Shown piece after piece: positions 10,291 through 18,086 of a stretch of 64,000 nucleotides of DNA. Within the stretch, counting starts at the first letter, position 1; the number at the start of each line of letters is the position of its first letter. The stretch lies in NCBI GenBank assembly GCA_025765615.1, contig JAIVFJ010000044.1, positions 310,001-374,000 on the forward strand, given 5' to 3'. A program made the position numbers and the translations under genes. Origin of the DNA: Zopfochytrium polystomum (taxonomy: Eukaryota > Chytridiomycota > Chytridiomycetes > Chytridiales > Chytridiaceae). The notes beneath the pieces are model-generated. The model did not search any database, had not been told where the DNA came from, and worked only from the letters and a program-made list of their open reading frames with translations.

Positions 10291-10302
10291 TTAGGGTTAG
10301 GG
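10291..10302 (+). repeat. Interstitial telomere repeat, two TTAGGG units
   Basis: TTAGGGTTAGGG is joined directly to the broken F-box-like gene and followed by a run of G. It looks like a healed break that was later covered by more DNA. Confidence 0.85.
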
Positions 10303-11552
10303 GGGGGACAAAAACTTGCGCAATTTCCGTGGTGCCTTTGGTGGTCGTTGTCACCGGGGCGGCGCCGATGCGTCGACGTGCAGGTGAGATTCCGTGCAGG
10401 AGAGCGCTTTTGCCCCCGTTGGCGATCCCGGCCACGGCGAACGTGTGGTGATCGCCCTGGTGCGTATCTGCGTCGTGTCAATCGCTGTGGGATGCGATCC
10501 CCCTTGCTGGCCCATGAAAATAGCAGTAGTGGGACAGCGATTGAGCGCCAACGATCGCCTCTCCGGTGCGTCGATCTCCCTCCCTCGGGCTTGCGTGCGT
10601 CTTTGGAGGGGGTCCCGACCACCCCCCTTAACCCCCCCATCGGTCCTTGAGTGGGTGGGCGGTATCGCTGCCCATCCGCTCTCGCTTCCTCCGTCTCGAT
10701 CGGAACCCCTCGACCTCACGATTGCCTTCGTACCATCTGCAAGAGGTTGCCCATCGTCGATCTCGTACTTCGCAGGAACGGTCGAGAGGGGGTTGAGTCC
10801 CCCCTCCCGATCCTCCCCGCCCTGTCACGGTTTTCCTCGATGCTCCGCCTTCTGATGCCGCTGCTTTCTGTCGACGGTTTTGGGCAAGCAAGTGCTTCGC
10901 CCAACGCAAATGGTCCAGTGGGGAGCGCCATCTGGCGCGACCCCTTTGGCCGAAGGATGTGGCCACGCCTTGCAGCGCCGCCACTCGGTTTTCGGATATC
11001 GTCTCGTAACGAGTCTCTGTTTCTTCTTGTTTCCGTTCTGTTCTAATGCTTACTTATCCCTGTTGATTTTTTTCCAGGGATAAGCCTCTGATTTTTGCCT
11101 CTTTTTATTTCGCTTTCACTTCGAACCGCCCCTGTTGATTAGTCCGGGGGCTCCCGCATATGTTTTCGCTTTTTCGCTTTTTCTTCGATTTTTGCCTCTT
11201 CCTCGATCTTTGCTCATTCTTCGATCTCTGCTTTTTCTTCGAATTTTGCATTACCCTTCGATTTATGCTTTTCTTTCTTCGATCTGGCCCCCCTCGTTGA
11301 GGGGGGGCCTTACGCATTCCCACCCCCCCCGAAAGGGGGGGGCCGGGCCTCATAGTTTCCGTTGCTGGTTGTTCTTCGTTGGGTGTTAGTGTGGGTTTTT
11401 TCAAGGTTCGCCCTTTTTTCCCTCACGCCCGCACTCGGCGTATTCGGGCCTAGAAGCAGGTCTCTAACTGTTGTTTCCACTTCATCATTGGGCCGGTGAG
11501 GGTGGATTCGATCACCAAAACAGTTGTAGTAGATAATAAATTTCTTGAGGAG
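10303..11552. other. GC-rich spacer with hairpins, bounded by TTAGGG on both sides, copy 1
   Basis: Several frames of 70-150 codons exist on both strands, but none has protein-like composition or a recognised domain, so none is called. Three hairpins are visible: CTTATCCCTG (11053-11062) pairs with CAGGGATAAG (11075-11084), GGCCCCCCTC (11286-11295) pairs with the G-rich arm ending at 11309, and C8/G8 arms lie at 11322-11342. Between 11160 and 11285 a degenerate TTCGATTTTTGCC-type unit repeats. The end, ATAATAAATTTCTTGAGGAG, meets TTAGGG much as the non-LTR 3' ends do. This could be the 3' part of a third retroelement family, which is not proven. Confidence 0.4.
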
Positions 11553-11564
11553 TTAGGGTTAGGG
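11553..11564 (+). repeat. Interstitial telomere repeat, two TTAGGG units
   Basis: TTAGGGTTAGGG sits exactly at the 5' end of the tRNA-like leader of the non-LTR element. Confidence 0.85.
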
Positions 11565-11574
11565 AGGAGCCCAG

Positions 11575-11633
11575 TAGCTCAGTTGGTTAACACCTCTGGG
11601 TTTGCTGGTGAGGGGCGCCGGTTCGATCCCGGC
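11575..11633 (+). promoter_or_regulatory. tRNA-like Pol III internal promoter in the element leader
   Basis: The A box TAGCTCAGTTGG (11575-11586) matches the TRGCNNAGYNGG consensus, and the B box GGTTCGATCCC (11620-11630) fits GGTTCGANNCC. The B box sits in a perfect T-arm: GCCGG, loop TTCGATC, CCGGC (11617-11633). No proper acceptor or anticodon stem forms, so it is tRNA-derived rather than a tRNA gene. A second T-arm-like hairpin (GAGGG TTCAACT CCCTC) lies at 11948-11964. Another hairpin, GTACCTGG/CCAGGTAC, lies near 11753-11776. Confidence 0.65.
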
Positions 11634-11973
11634 AAAGGTACGAGGGGAAGAGCGTCTAAAAACCATCCGATAAGGACACCCCGACCCTCCTCTGGTAGCC
11701 CCTGGTGGTTAGTACGGTGAAAGCCGTGCGAGGTAGCTCAAATAACGGGAAGGTACCTGGCACGCTCCCCAGGTACTGGGCCGTCGCGGTTAAGTTGAGT
11801 GATGTCCTCCAATGACGGCTCCCCATAAGGACAGCTAAGGAGACTATACTGACCGGCGCGACTGATGAGAGCGGCTACCGGTGTGCTAAGCATGCTCAAG
11901 GTTTCACGGTGCCTAGTGAATAAAGTTGAGCCCCAGTTGGGGGGCCTGAGGGTTCAACTCCCTCCTAGGTACG

Positions 11974-12297
11974 GATGAGTGTGAACCCTGGAAACCCTCG
12001 CGCCTTCGATCAGGGGCTGAGGCTGAAGCTGCTGCTGTGCGTGCATATCTGAGCCGTATTGCTGGAATTCTGAACCACCCGACATTCCGTCCCTCTGTGC
12101 TGCTGGCAAAGTCTATCTGTGAATTTGTGCCCCGCCGGTTTGTGGCTGACCTGAAGGGGAAGCTTCGCGACCTGTCACACTTTCCCACCAAGGGGAAGGA
12201 GCCGGAGACGGGGGCAGAACCTTTAGAGACACCCAAGCCTCGTGGGGCTGAGGACACAGGAGCTTCCAGTGGTGCCGACGCTATGCTTGATGATTGA
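11974..12297 (+). pseudogene. C-terminal fragment of retrotransposon ORF1, copy A1
   Basis: The segment encodes about the last 107 residues of ORF1, from DECEPWKPSRLR to ADAMLDD. It joins the leader at 11974 in the same frame that is open from 11950, so the 193-codon deletion is in frame, but no ATG precedes it. The stop overlaps the ORF2 start by 8 nt. Confidence 0.7.
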
Positions 12298-15200
12298 TGG
12301 ACTTAGATTTGGATTTGTGAACTTGAACTGCTCGCTCTCAGGACATGTCAAGAACATAGACCAAGCATTTTCAGATATCCATTCAGACTATATTTTGTTG
12401 GCGGACACTGGGATCACTGTGGTGGAGAGTAACCCGTTGAGGGGATTGGTGGCTGACTCAAGGGGACCGGCGTTGGAGTTTGAGGAGCGGCTTGGGCATA
12501 AGGGCAAGAAGGGGGTATCCATTCATAAGGGCAGGAGGATGGAGGAGGACCTGGTGGTTCAGACATTGGAGAAGGACACAAAGGGGGAGTGGGTCATTGC
12601 GAGGATGTCAGAGATTATTATGGCAGTGGTGTACTTTGCACCCTCGACGGATTTGGAGGTGCTTCAGTCATTCTCAGCAACAGCAGACAGGATTGCAGGG
12701 GCTAATCCCCAGGCACCCTTTCTGATCATTGGAGATTTCAACACTTCACTGCAGGAGTACGGCTGTGCCCACTCGCAGCCCAGGCTGAGGGTGGACTGGT
12801 GGCGCGCTTGGATTGATGGTTCAGGATGGAGCAGGGTTGAGCCAGTTCGAGGCCAATGGACCACCTTCTCACCTAGAATTGCTGGCCCTGCAGGCAGGGG
12901 AGTCACTGACTTGCTCCTTGTGAATCGAGCTGGACTTGGAGCTGTGCATAACTTGGTTGTCCATGACGCACCTGAGGAACACTTGCCTTTCACAGACCAC
13001 AGGATGCTCACCTTTGAGCTTCGAACACACTTGACCATGAAGCCACCCTTTGAGAGGCTGAATGTGCGCAGGCTGATGCTGAGACAAGTCCAGTATGAGA
13101 AGAAACTTGCAGAGACCAGGAAGCCCTTGAGACAAGAGATTCACTCAGCGTGGAAGACTGTGAATGCGGCTGCTGTAGCCCAGGAGGAGTGGTCTTTTGA
13201 GCGCAGACGTGCCTGTGCAGACTCTGTATCTCAGTTGGTGGTGAAGTGGCTTGTGGACACTGGAATCCAAGTGGCTGGGAAGACCAAGTTTAGGGGTGGT
13301 GCAGGCGGCCCTGATGTCGAGGAGAAGCATTTGGAGGAGCTGAAGCGCCGGCGGGACTTGTCCCGCATGGAGGCTGAAGCCCACCCTGATGCTGATCCTG
13401 TCGGGCAGAAGGACGCCTGGGCAAAGTTCAGGCAGTGGAACCGGCTGACAAAGGTGGCCATCAAACGCTACAGGAAGAGGGTGTACTCTGCTGTGCAGGA
13501 CTTAGCTGTCAAGGACTTTGCTGCTGAAGCCAAGAGAATCAAGTGTCAGAAATCCAGAGTGGAGCGCACTCACTGTGCCCTTGACCCTCAGAAACTTCCA
13601 GATTATGCTGAGCACTTTAGGGGAACCATTGGCCATGAGCCAACTGGTACTGATGCCGTCAACCAGAATGTGTTAGCTGCCTGCAGTGCTGAACGACTCA
13701 TGGTGCCTCTGAAGCTTTCTGAAGTTGCCTGGATCAAGAAGAATGCTGTGGAAGAAGCCTGCAGGATTGCACCCCGGGGCAAAGCCCCAGGGGAGGATGC
13801 CCTGTTTGGCGAACTGGTGTGCATTGCCCCACATGTGGTGGCTCCTGTGTTGCAGAGATTCTTTCAGCTGCTTGCAGCCCTCCAGGTGGTTCCCACACTC
13901 TGGGGGATCGCGAATGTTGCCCTGGTGTACAAGAACAAGGGGGTGAACACTGATGTGGCAAACTACAGGCCAATCTCTCTGTGCTCAAGGTTGAGGCTGG
14001 TGTATGAGCGGGTGTTGGCCCCGCAGGTGGAAAGAGTGGTTGAAGGAATGATCCACCCTTCGCAGGGTGGGTTCAGGCGCCACAGGTCCACCATGGACCA
14101 GGCATTCACTCTGCATGAGCTTCAGCAACAGTACCCTGATCTGACTGTGGTGTACTTGGACATCAAGGCTGCCTATGATTGCACAAACAGGAATTATGTG
14201 TGGGAGTCCATCTGGAATGCCAAGAATGACAAGAGTCCTGAGTTTACCAGGAACCAGTTGCTGCCGATTCTCAGATCCTTGTTTGACTTTAATGCGTGCC
14301 AGCTTCTGGTCATGGGCCAGAAGTCTGATCAGATTCCAGTGACCCGGGGGTTTCTACAGGGAACTGTGCTGTCCCCAATGCTGTTCAATGTTGCCATCAA
14401 CTCGCTGCCTGAGGCGCTCTCCAGGGTGCCCCACAGCCAGTTGGAATGTGGTGGATTGAAGATCAACTCTCTGCTGTTTGCTGATGACTCTGCAGTGTTT
14501 GCAAGGAACAAGGCTGTCCTTCAGAATATGCTTGATGAAGTCCACAACTGGTCCCAGAGGCGGGGCATGACTTTTGCAGCACAGAAATGTGTTGTTGTTT
14601 CCAAGACAAGGAACCTGAGATTGCAGATGAATGGGGTGGTGCTCCCCCAGGAGAAGACCACACTGCAGCTGGGACTTGTGCGTGATTGCAACGGCATCGA
14701 CTTTGAGACGTCTCTGCAGATGAGGGTGAAGAAGACTGAGAAGATGCTTCAGTTTCTGAAATCTCGAGGGTTCAATGGCTGGGGATTCCGGCCTGTGAAT
14801 GCGTACAGGGTGTACATGTGCTTTCTGCGGCCCATGCTGGAGTATGGGTTTGCATTGAGGCCAAATTCAGAGGCCTTCTTGGCCCCGGCCCAGAAGGTCC
14901 AGGACATGTGTTTGCGCCAGGCTCTGTCTTTTGGGAAAACATCCAGCACTGTGGCAATGCATCTGATTTTTGGAGTTGTGCCGATGGTTGCACGCAACAA
15001 GATGCTGAACGCGAGATATTTCTACAGACTGCACCACATTCAGGACCAGAGAAACACCACTGCACACATGTACAGGCACATGGCTGAGCGGGGGAGGCGG
15101 GCTCCTGCAGGATCCCTTACCAGGCTCACTCTGTTCACACCGGATGTGGATCTATATTTTGGGTCGGTGCCACGGAAGGCCTTGGCACAGATTCCGTTTG

Positions 15201-16042
15201 TCAGACACAGGACTTATCCATATGACCTTGAAGTTACCAGATCTGAGCCCAAGAACATTGATGCTGTTGCTATGCAGAAGATGCACACTGTGTCACTTGA
15301 GAAGTATAAGGAAAAGGCCAACTTGACTGGAGTGGTGGCACCCCTGGTGGTCCCCCCTCACCGGGGGCCCTGCCAGGTGGTTCGTTCTGGTGCACTGTTT
15401 AACAGGAGGTGGTTGAGATGCCTTGTGGCTTGGATGGGTGGCCGTGTTGCCTATCACCAGGAGTGCAAGAAGTGTGATGCTGAGCTGGACAGGAACCATG
15501 CCTTGGAGTGTTCAGGTGTGCGCCGCCTCCTGGAGGCGGACCACCCTGAGTGCGTCCCAAGCGTGGAGCAGGCGAGGAGGAACATCACAGTGCTGGATCT
15601 GCTGCTGCAGACTCTGACTTTCTGGGCGCCCTACACAGCCAATGATGCAGATAAGATTCCTCAGGAGACGAGGGTGGCTTCAAAGAAACTGGGGATGAAG
15701 CTTGCTCGGCTGATTGCAAAGATTCGAGTGGAATGCGCCGGAATGAGGGACTTTGTGGATGCTTCAGAGACCACAGCAGAACAGGAGGCAGATTATTTGA
15801 TGGAAGCAGGGACAGTGGATGACAGGAGGGCGGATCTGAGGACTCGCATGCAGATGGCGCAGGTGCGGCGGCAAGCTAGAGAAGCTCTGCGTGCGCACTG
15901 GGATCCAGTGCGCAACAAGGGGTTTAGGGAATCGAGGAACAGGTGGCTGGCTAAGGAGACCCAGGGAGTGACGGGGAGGCCGGACAGATCCGGGTGGGTT
16001 GACTCTGATACAGAGAGCGGTGCTTCAGTGGGAGGTGGATGA
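12290..16042 (+). CDS. Non-LTR ORF2: APE endonuclease, reverse transcriptase, zinc knuckle (A1)
   Basis: A protein of 1250 residues that nicks target DNA and copies the element RNA there. The APE endonuclease spans about 1-245: VVYFAP, FLIIGDFN (148-151), TDLLLVN and TDHRMLTF (235-238). The usual catalytic Glu region reads LLADTG, with Asp at 39. The reverse transcriptase spans about 490-790: GKAPGEDALF, NYRPISL, YLDIKAAYD (D624), RGFLQGTVLSP and LLFADD (730-733). A C-terminal knuckle C1059-X2-C-X7-H-X3-C follows. There is no RNase H. The start is the ATG at 12290, which overlaps the ORF1 stop by 8 nt and suggests termination-reinitiation. A GTG-started extension to 12242 merely overlaps ORF1. 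The reading frame is intact. Confidence 0.9.
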   Translation: MIDGLRFGFVNLNCSLSGHVKNIDQAFSDIHSDYILLADTGITVVESNPLRGLVADSRGPALEFEERLGHKGKKGVSIHKGRRMEEDLVVQTLEKDTKGEWVIARMSEIIMAVVYFAPSTDLEVLQSFSATADRIAGANPQAPFLIIGDFNTSLQEYGCAHSQPRLRVDWWRAWIDGSGWSRVEPVRGQWTTFSPRIAGPAGRGVTDLLLVNRAGLGAVHNLVVHDAPEEHLPFTDHRMLTFELRTHLTMKPPFERLNVRRLMLRQVQYEKKLAETRKPLRQEIHSAWKTVNAAAVAQEEWSFERRRACADSVSQLVVKWLVDTGIQVAGKTKFRGGAGGPDVEEKHLEELKRRRDLSRMEAEAHPDADPVGQKDAWAKFRQWNRLTKVAIKRYRKRVYSAVQDLAVKDFAAEAKRIKCQKSRVERTHCALDPQKLPDYAEHFRGTIGHEPTGTDAVNQNVLAACSAERLMVPLKLSEVAWIKKNAVEEACRIAPRGKAPGEDALFGELVCIAPHVVAPVLQRFFQLLAALQVVPTLWGIANVALVYKNKGVNTDVANYRPISLCSRLRLVYERVLAPQVERVVEGMIHPSQGGFRRHRSTMDQAFTLHELQQQYPDLTVVYLDIKAAYDCTNRNYVWESIWNAKNDKSPEFTRNQLLPILRSLFDFNACQLLVMGQKSDQIPVTRGFLQGTVLSPMLFNVAINSLPEALSRVPHSQLECGGLKINSLLFADDSAVFARNKAVLQNMLDEVHNWSQRRGMTFAAQKCVVVSKTRNLRLQMNGVVLPQEKTTLQLGLVRDCNGIDFETSLQMRVKKTEKMLQFLKSRGFNGWGFRPVNAYRVYMCFLRPMLEYGFALRPNSEAFLAPAQKVQDMCLRQALSFGKTSSTVAMHLIFGVVPMVARNKMLNARYFYRLHHIQDQRNTTAHMYRHMAERGRRAPAGSLTRLTLFTPDVDLYFGSVPRKALAQIPFVRHRTYPYDLEVTRSEPKNIDAVAMQKMHTVSLEKYKEKANLTGVVAPLVVPPHRGPCQVVRSGALFNRRWLRCLVAWMGGRVAYHQECKKCDAELDRNHALECSGVRRLLEADHPECVPSVEQARRNITVLDLLLQTLTFWAPYTANDADKIPQETRVASKKLGMKLARLIAKIRVECAGMRDFVDASETTAEQEADYLMEAGTVDDRRADLRTRMQMAQVRRQAREALRAHWDPVRNKGFRESRNRWLAKETQGVTGRPDRSGWVDSDTESGASVGGG

Positions 16043-16331
16043 GTGTCTGGTTCTGTTGCCTCATCATTTGTTTTCCATTTGTTTTTTGTTGTGTTGACTT
16101 TATATTTTTAAGCTGTTGTCTGGTTTAGGTTTGTCTCTACTGCTCTTTCAGATTTCTTCTCTTCACCTTGGCCTCTTTGTTTTTCTTCCTCTTTGGCTTT
16201 CTCTCTCTTACATGTGCCTCTTCTGACCTCTCGGACTTTCTTTCTTCTCCCTCACATGCATGTACTTTTTTAACTTTCAAGCTGCAGATTCCTCACCTTC
16301 GGGTTGGAGCGAATAATACACTATTGAAAAG
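16043..16331 (+). other. Non-LTR 3' UTR with conserved terminal stem-loop (A1)
   Basis: A T-rich UTR ends in a hairpin at 16292-16309: CTCACC, loop TTCG, GGTTGGAG, with TG bulged on the 3' arm. The C(UUCG)G loop is a very stable tetraloop. GCGAATAATACACTATTGAAAAG then leads into TTAGGG. The same stem recurs in the divergent N2 element, which points to RT recognition of this 3' end. Confidence 0.65.
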
Positions 16332-16346
16332 TTAGGGTTAGGGTTA
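16332..16346 (+). repeat. Interstitial telomere repeat at the non-LTR/PLE boundary
   Basis: (TTAGGG)2TTA, directly followed by the truncated PLE leader (AGAAGGGGGGCGAC). Confidence 0.85.
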
Positions 16347-16778
16347 AGAAGGGGGGCGACAGGACGAAGAACTTGAAGGGGACCTCGACCCGACGCACGT
16401 GGGCGACGACGCTGTGTGACCGGTTGAAGGCTCAATGGCAGGGTGGGGCCAGAGCCTAGACTTGCCAGACTAGGTGGTGGTGTGGTGGTGGAGGAGAAGG
16501 GGCTTGCTTGCTTAAGAGAGGGAGGCCCCCCCTAGAAGGGTGACGGGGGCCTCGAGTGTTGGGCTTGTTGCTTGGTGTTTGAACTAGAGAAGTTTCTTGA
16601 CCAGAGGGACTTTATTCAGCGTGAGCTTTCGGCTGTTTTGGCAGCCTCTTCAGACGCTTGAGTGAACAAAGAAAAACCAAGGGTTAAGAAACTTCAAACC
16701 AAAGGGACCAACAAGGGTGATTGCAACACTTGGGGTTTGAAAGCAAGCAAGGGATAGGGGATCAAGGGTTGGTTGCAC

Positions 16779-16803
16779 TCACACACACACACACACACAC
16801 ACA
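16779..16803 (+). repeat. (AC)n microsatellite in the PLE leader fragment
   Basis: An uninterrupted AC/CA tract. Homologous tracts at about 22267 and 43303 differ in length by two bases. Confidence 0.85.
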
Positions 16804-16922
16804 AAGAAAGAATAAAAGACAGCATCATACCTCAAACCAAATGTCAAGGGCACAGGGGACACTTTTGGGTTTGGAAGAGTTTCTGGCAAGGAGAGGGGTG
16901 AAAGGGGGGGGCCCTGCCAGGC

Positions 16923-16930
16923 TTTATATA
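16923..16930 (-). promoter_or_regulatory. TATA box of the PLE promoter, left fragment
   Basis: The minus strand reads GGGTATATAAAGCCTGG, a textbook TATA box in a GC-rich setting, oriented toward the leader. Transcription would start near 16890-16900 and run left. Confidence 0.55.
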
Positions 16931-16996
16931 CCCCCAGCCCAAGGGGGTCAAGCCATGAAAGGAAATGGAATGAATGAAACAGCAAAAAAGGAAAAA

Positions 16997-17690
16997 GTGA
17001 TTCCAAAGGTGATACCAAAGGTGATTCCAAAGGAGGGGTGATTCCAAAGGTGATTCCAAAGGAAAGGTGATTCCAAAGGTGATACCAAAGGTGATTCCAA
17101 AGGAGAAGTGATACCAAAGGTGATTCCAAAGGAGAGGTGATTCCAAAGGTGATTCCAATGGTGATTCCAATGGTGATTCCAGTGGAGGGGTGATTCCAAA
17201 GGTGATTCCAAAGGAGAGGTGATTCCAAAGGTGATTCCAATGGAAGGGTGATTCCAAAGGTGGTTCCAATGGTGATTCCAATGGTGATTCCAAAGGGAAG
17301 GGTGATTCCAATGGTGATTCCAGTGGTGATTCCAAAGGTGATTCCAATGGAAGGGTGATTCCAAAGGTGATTCCAATGGTGATTCCAATGGTGATTCCAA
17401 AGGGAAGGGTGATTCCAATGGTGATTCCAGTGGTGATTCCAATGGTGATTCCAATGGAAAGGTGATTCCAAAGGTGATTCCAAAGGTGATTCCAGTGGTG
17501 ATTCCAATGGTGATTCCAATGGAAGGGTGATTCCAAAGGTGATTCCAAAGGTGATTCCAGTGGTGATTCCAGTGGTGATTCCAATGGTGATTCCAAAGGG
17601 AAGGGTGATTCCAATGGTGATTCCAGTGGTGATTCCAGTGGTGGTTCCAAAGGTGATTCCAAAGATTCCAAAGAGATTCCAACCAAAAAG
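16997..17690 (+). repeat. 12-bp minisatellite GTGATTCCAAAG, long form
   Basis: More than 50 units of GTGATTCCAAAG with variants ending AATG or AGTG, sometimes offset by short AAGG or GAGG inserts. Because 12 is a multiple of 3, long stop-free frames (ESPLESPL, GITIGIT, NHHWNHHW) exist on the minus strand. They are artefacts of the repeat. It lies just upstream of the TATA box, where tandem binding sites would be expected. Confidence 0.9.
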
Positions 17691-17767
17691 AGGAAGGGAT
17701 TCACCACAAAGGACCCCTCTGGGCGTCTGACACTGCCCAAAAAGGCAACTTCCATAAAAGGAAGGTG

Positions 17768-17850
17768 GTCACATGACCGCCATGTGACCAGTCACGTGAC
17801 CCCCATGTGACCAGATCACGTGATCCCCACGTGACCCAGATCACGTGACC
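17768..17850. promoter_or_regulatory. Cluster of seven E-box-like sites (CACGTG/CATGTG)
   Basis: In 83 bp there are four CACGTG cores, one CACATG and two CATGTG, most flanked by GT..AC or AT..AT (GTCACGTGAC, ATCACGTGAT). Such sites bind bHLH proteins; TCACGTGA is the classic Cbf1-type site. They lie between the minisatellite and degenerate telomere repeats. The density is far above chance; the binding factor is unknown. Confidence 0.6.
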
Positions 17851-17877
17851 CCCCTTCTAACGTGGCGCGAGGCGGAC

Positions 17878-17949
17878 GGTTAGAGGTTAGGGCGGTTAGG
17901 GTCAGGGTGGTTAGGGTCAGGGCCTTAGGGTTAGGGTTTAGGGTTAGGG
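17878..17949 (+). repeat. Degenerate interstitial telomere tract at the PLE 3' end
   Basis: Several TTAGGG units mixed with TTAGGGC, TCAGGG and TTTAGGG variants. The last TTAGGG (17944-17949) touches the antisense 3' end of the PLE. This is the product expected when a G-strand 3' end primes reverse transcription of PLE RNA. Confidence 0.8.
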
Positions 17950-18086
17950 CCAGTGGCGAAGGCGTCTAGAAAGAGGGGGTGTGGTGTGGAAGGGGCTGGA
18001 GGTTGAAAGGAAGCCAAGAGAGAGAGTGTGGTCGCAAAGTCCTTGGGATTGGTCCGTTCGAATAGCAAAGAAATGCTGGATCGTCT

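Larger units (their letters stand above)
11565..16331 (+). mobile_element. Telomeric APE-type non-LTR retrotransposon, copy A1, ORF1 internally deleted
   Basis: The element has a tRNA-like leader, a remnant of ORF1, an intact 1250-codon ORF2 and a 3' UTR ending in ATTGAAAAG next to TTAGGG. Relative to copy N3 (56285), 579 nt covering the leader tail and the first two thirds of ORF1 are missing. The 5' half of ORF2 matches copy A2 and the 3' half matches copy N1. The switch lies between about 14080 and 14341, so this copy is a recombinant. Confidence 0.85.
16347..17877 (-). mobile_element. 5'-end fragment of a Penelope-like element (leader, promoter, repeats), left of P1
   Basis: On the minus strand this is a second copy of the PLE upstream region. 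The part 16347-16930 matches 21833-22414 almost base for base, followed by the 12-bp repeats and a unique tail with E-boxes. It carries no ORF. On the leader side it stops where the full element reads CTTCCTAACTTCACTCAAG just before ORF1, and telomere repeat follows instead. The pair of partial direct repeats around a PLE resembles the pseudo-LTR layout known for Penelope elements. Confidence 0.7.

Noticed and set aside
9661..10650. 329-codon frame treated as one protein
   Set aside because: It starts at a TTG inside an exon and its C-terminal third is the translation of TTAGGG and the GC-rich spacer; only the part before 10291 is gene-like.
10235..11404. Multiple 66-153 codon frames in the GC-rich spacer
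   Set aside because: They overlap each other on both strands, are Arg/Pro/Ser-rich as expected for random GC-rich DNA, and show no domain.
11575..11640. A functional tRNA gene
   Set aside because: A and B boxes and a T-arm are present but no 7-bp acceptor stem, D-stem or 7-nt anticodon loop can be formed.
11860..11930. Hammerhead ribozyme suggested by CTGATGAGA in the leader
   Set aside because: The required GAAA after stem II and a pairing stem III are missing, although hammerheads do occur in Penelope elements.
12242..12289. GTG-started N-terminal extension of ORF2 (1266 codons)
   Set aside because: It lies entirely within ORF1 in another frame; the ATG 16 codons later fits the start of the APE domain and the stop-start overlap.
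16779..17755. Minus-strand frames of 244-303 codons (ESPLESPL, NHHWNHHW, GITIGIT)
   Set aside because: They exist because the 12-bp repeat lacks stops in three frames; they are pure repeat translation and span the TATA box and leader.
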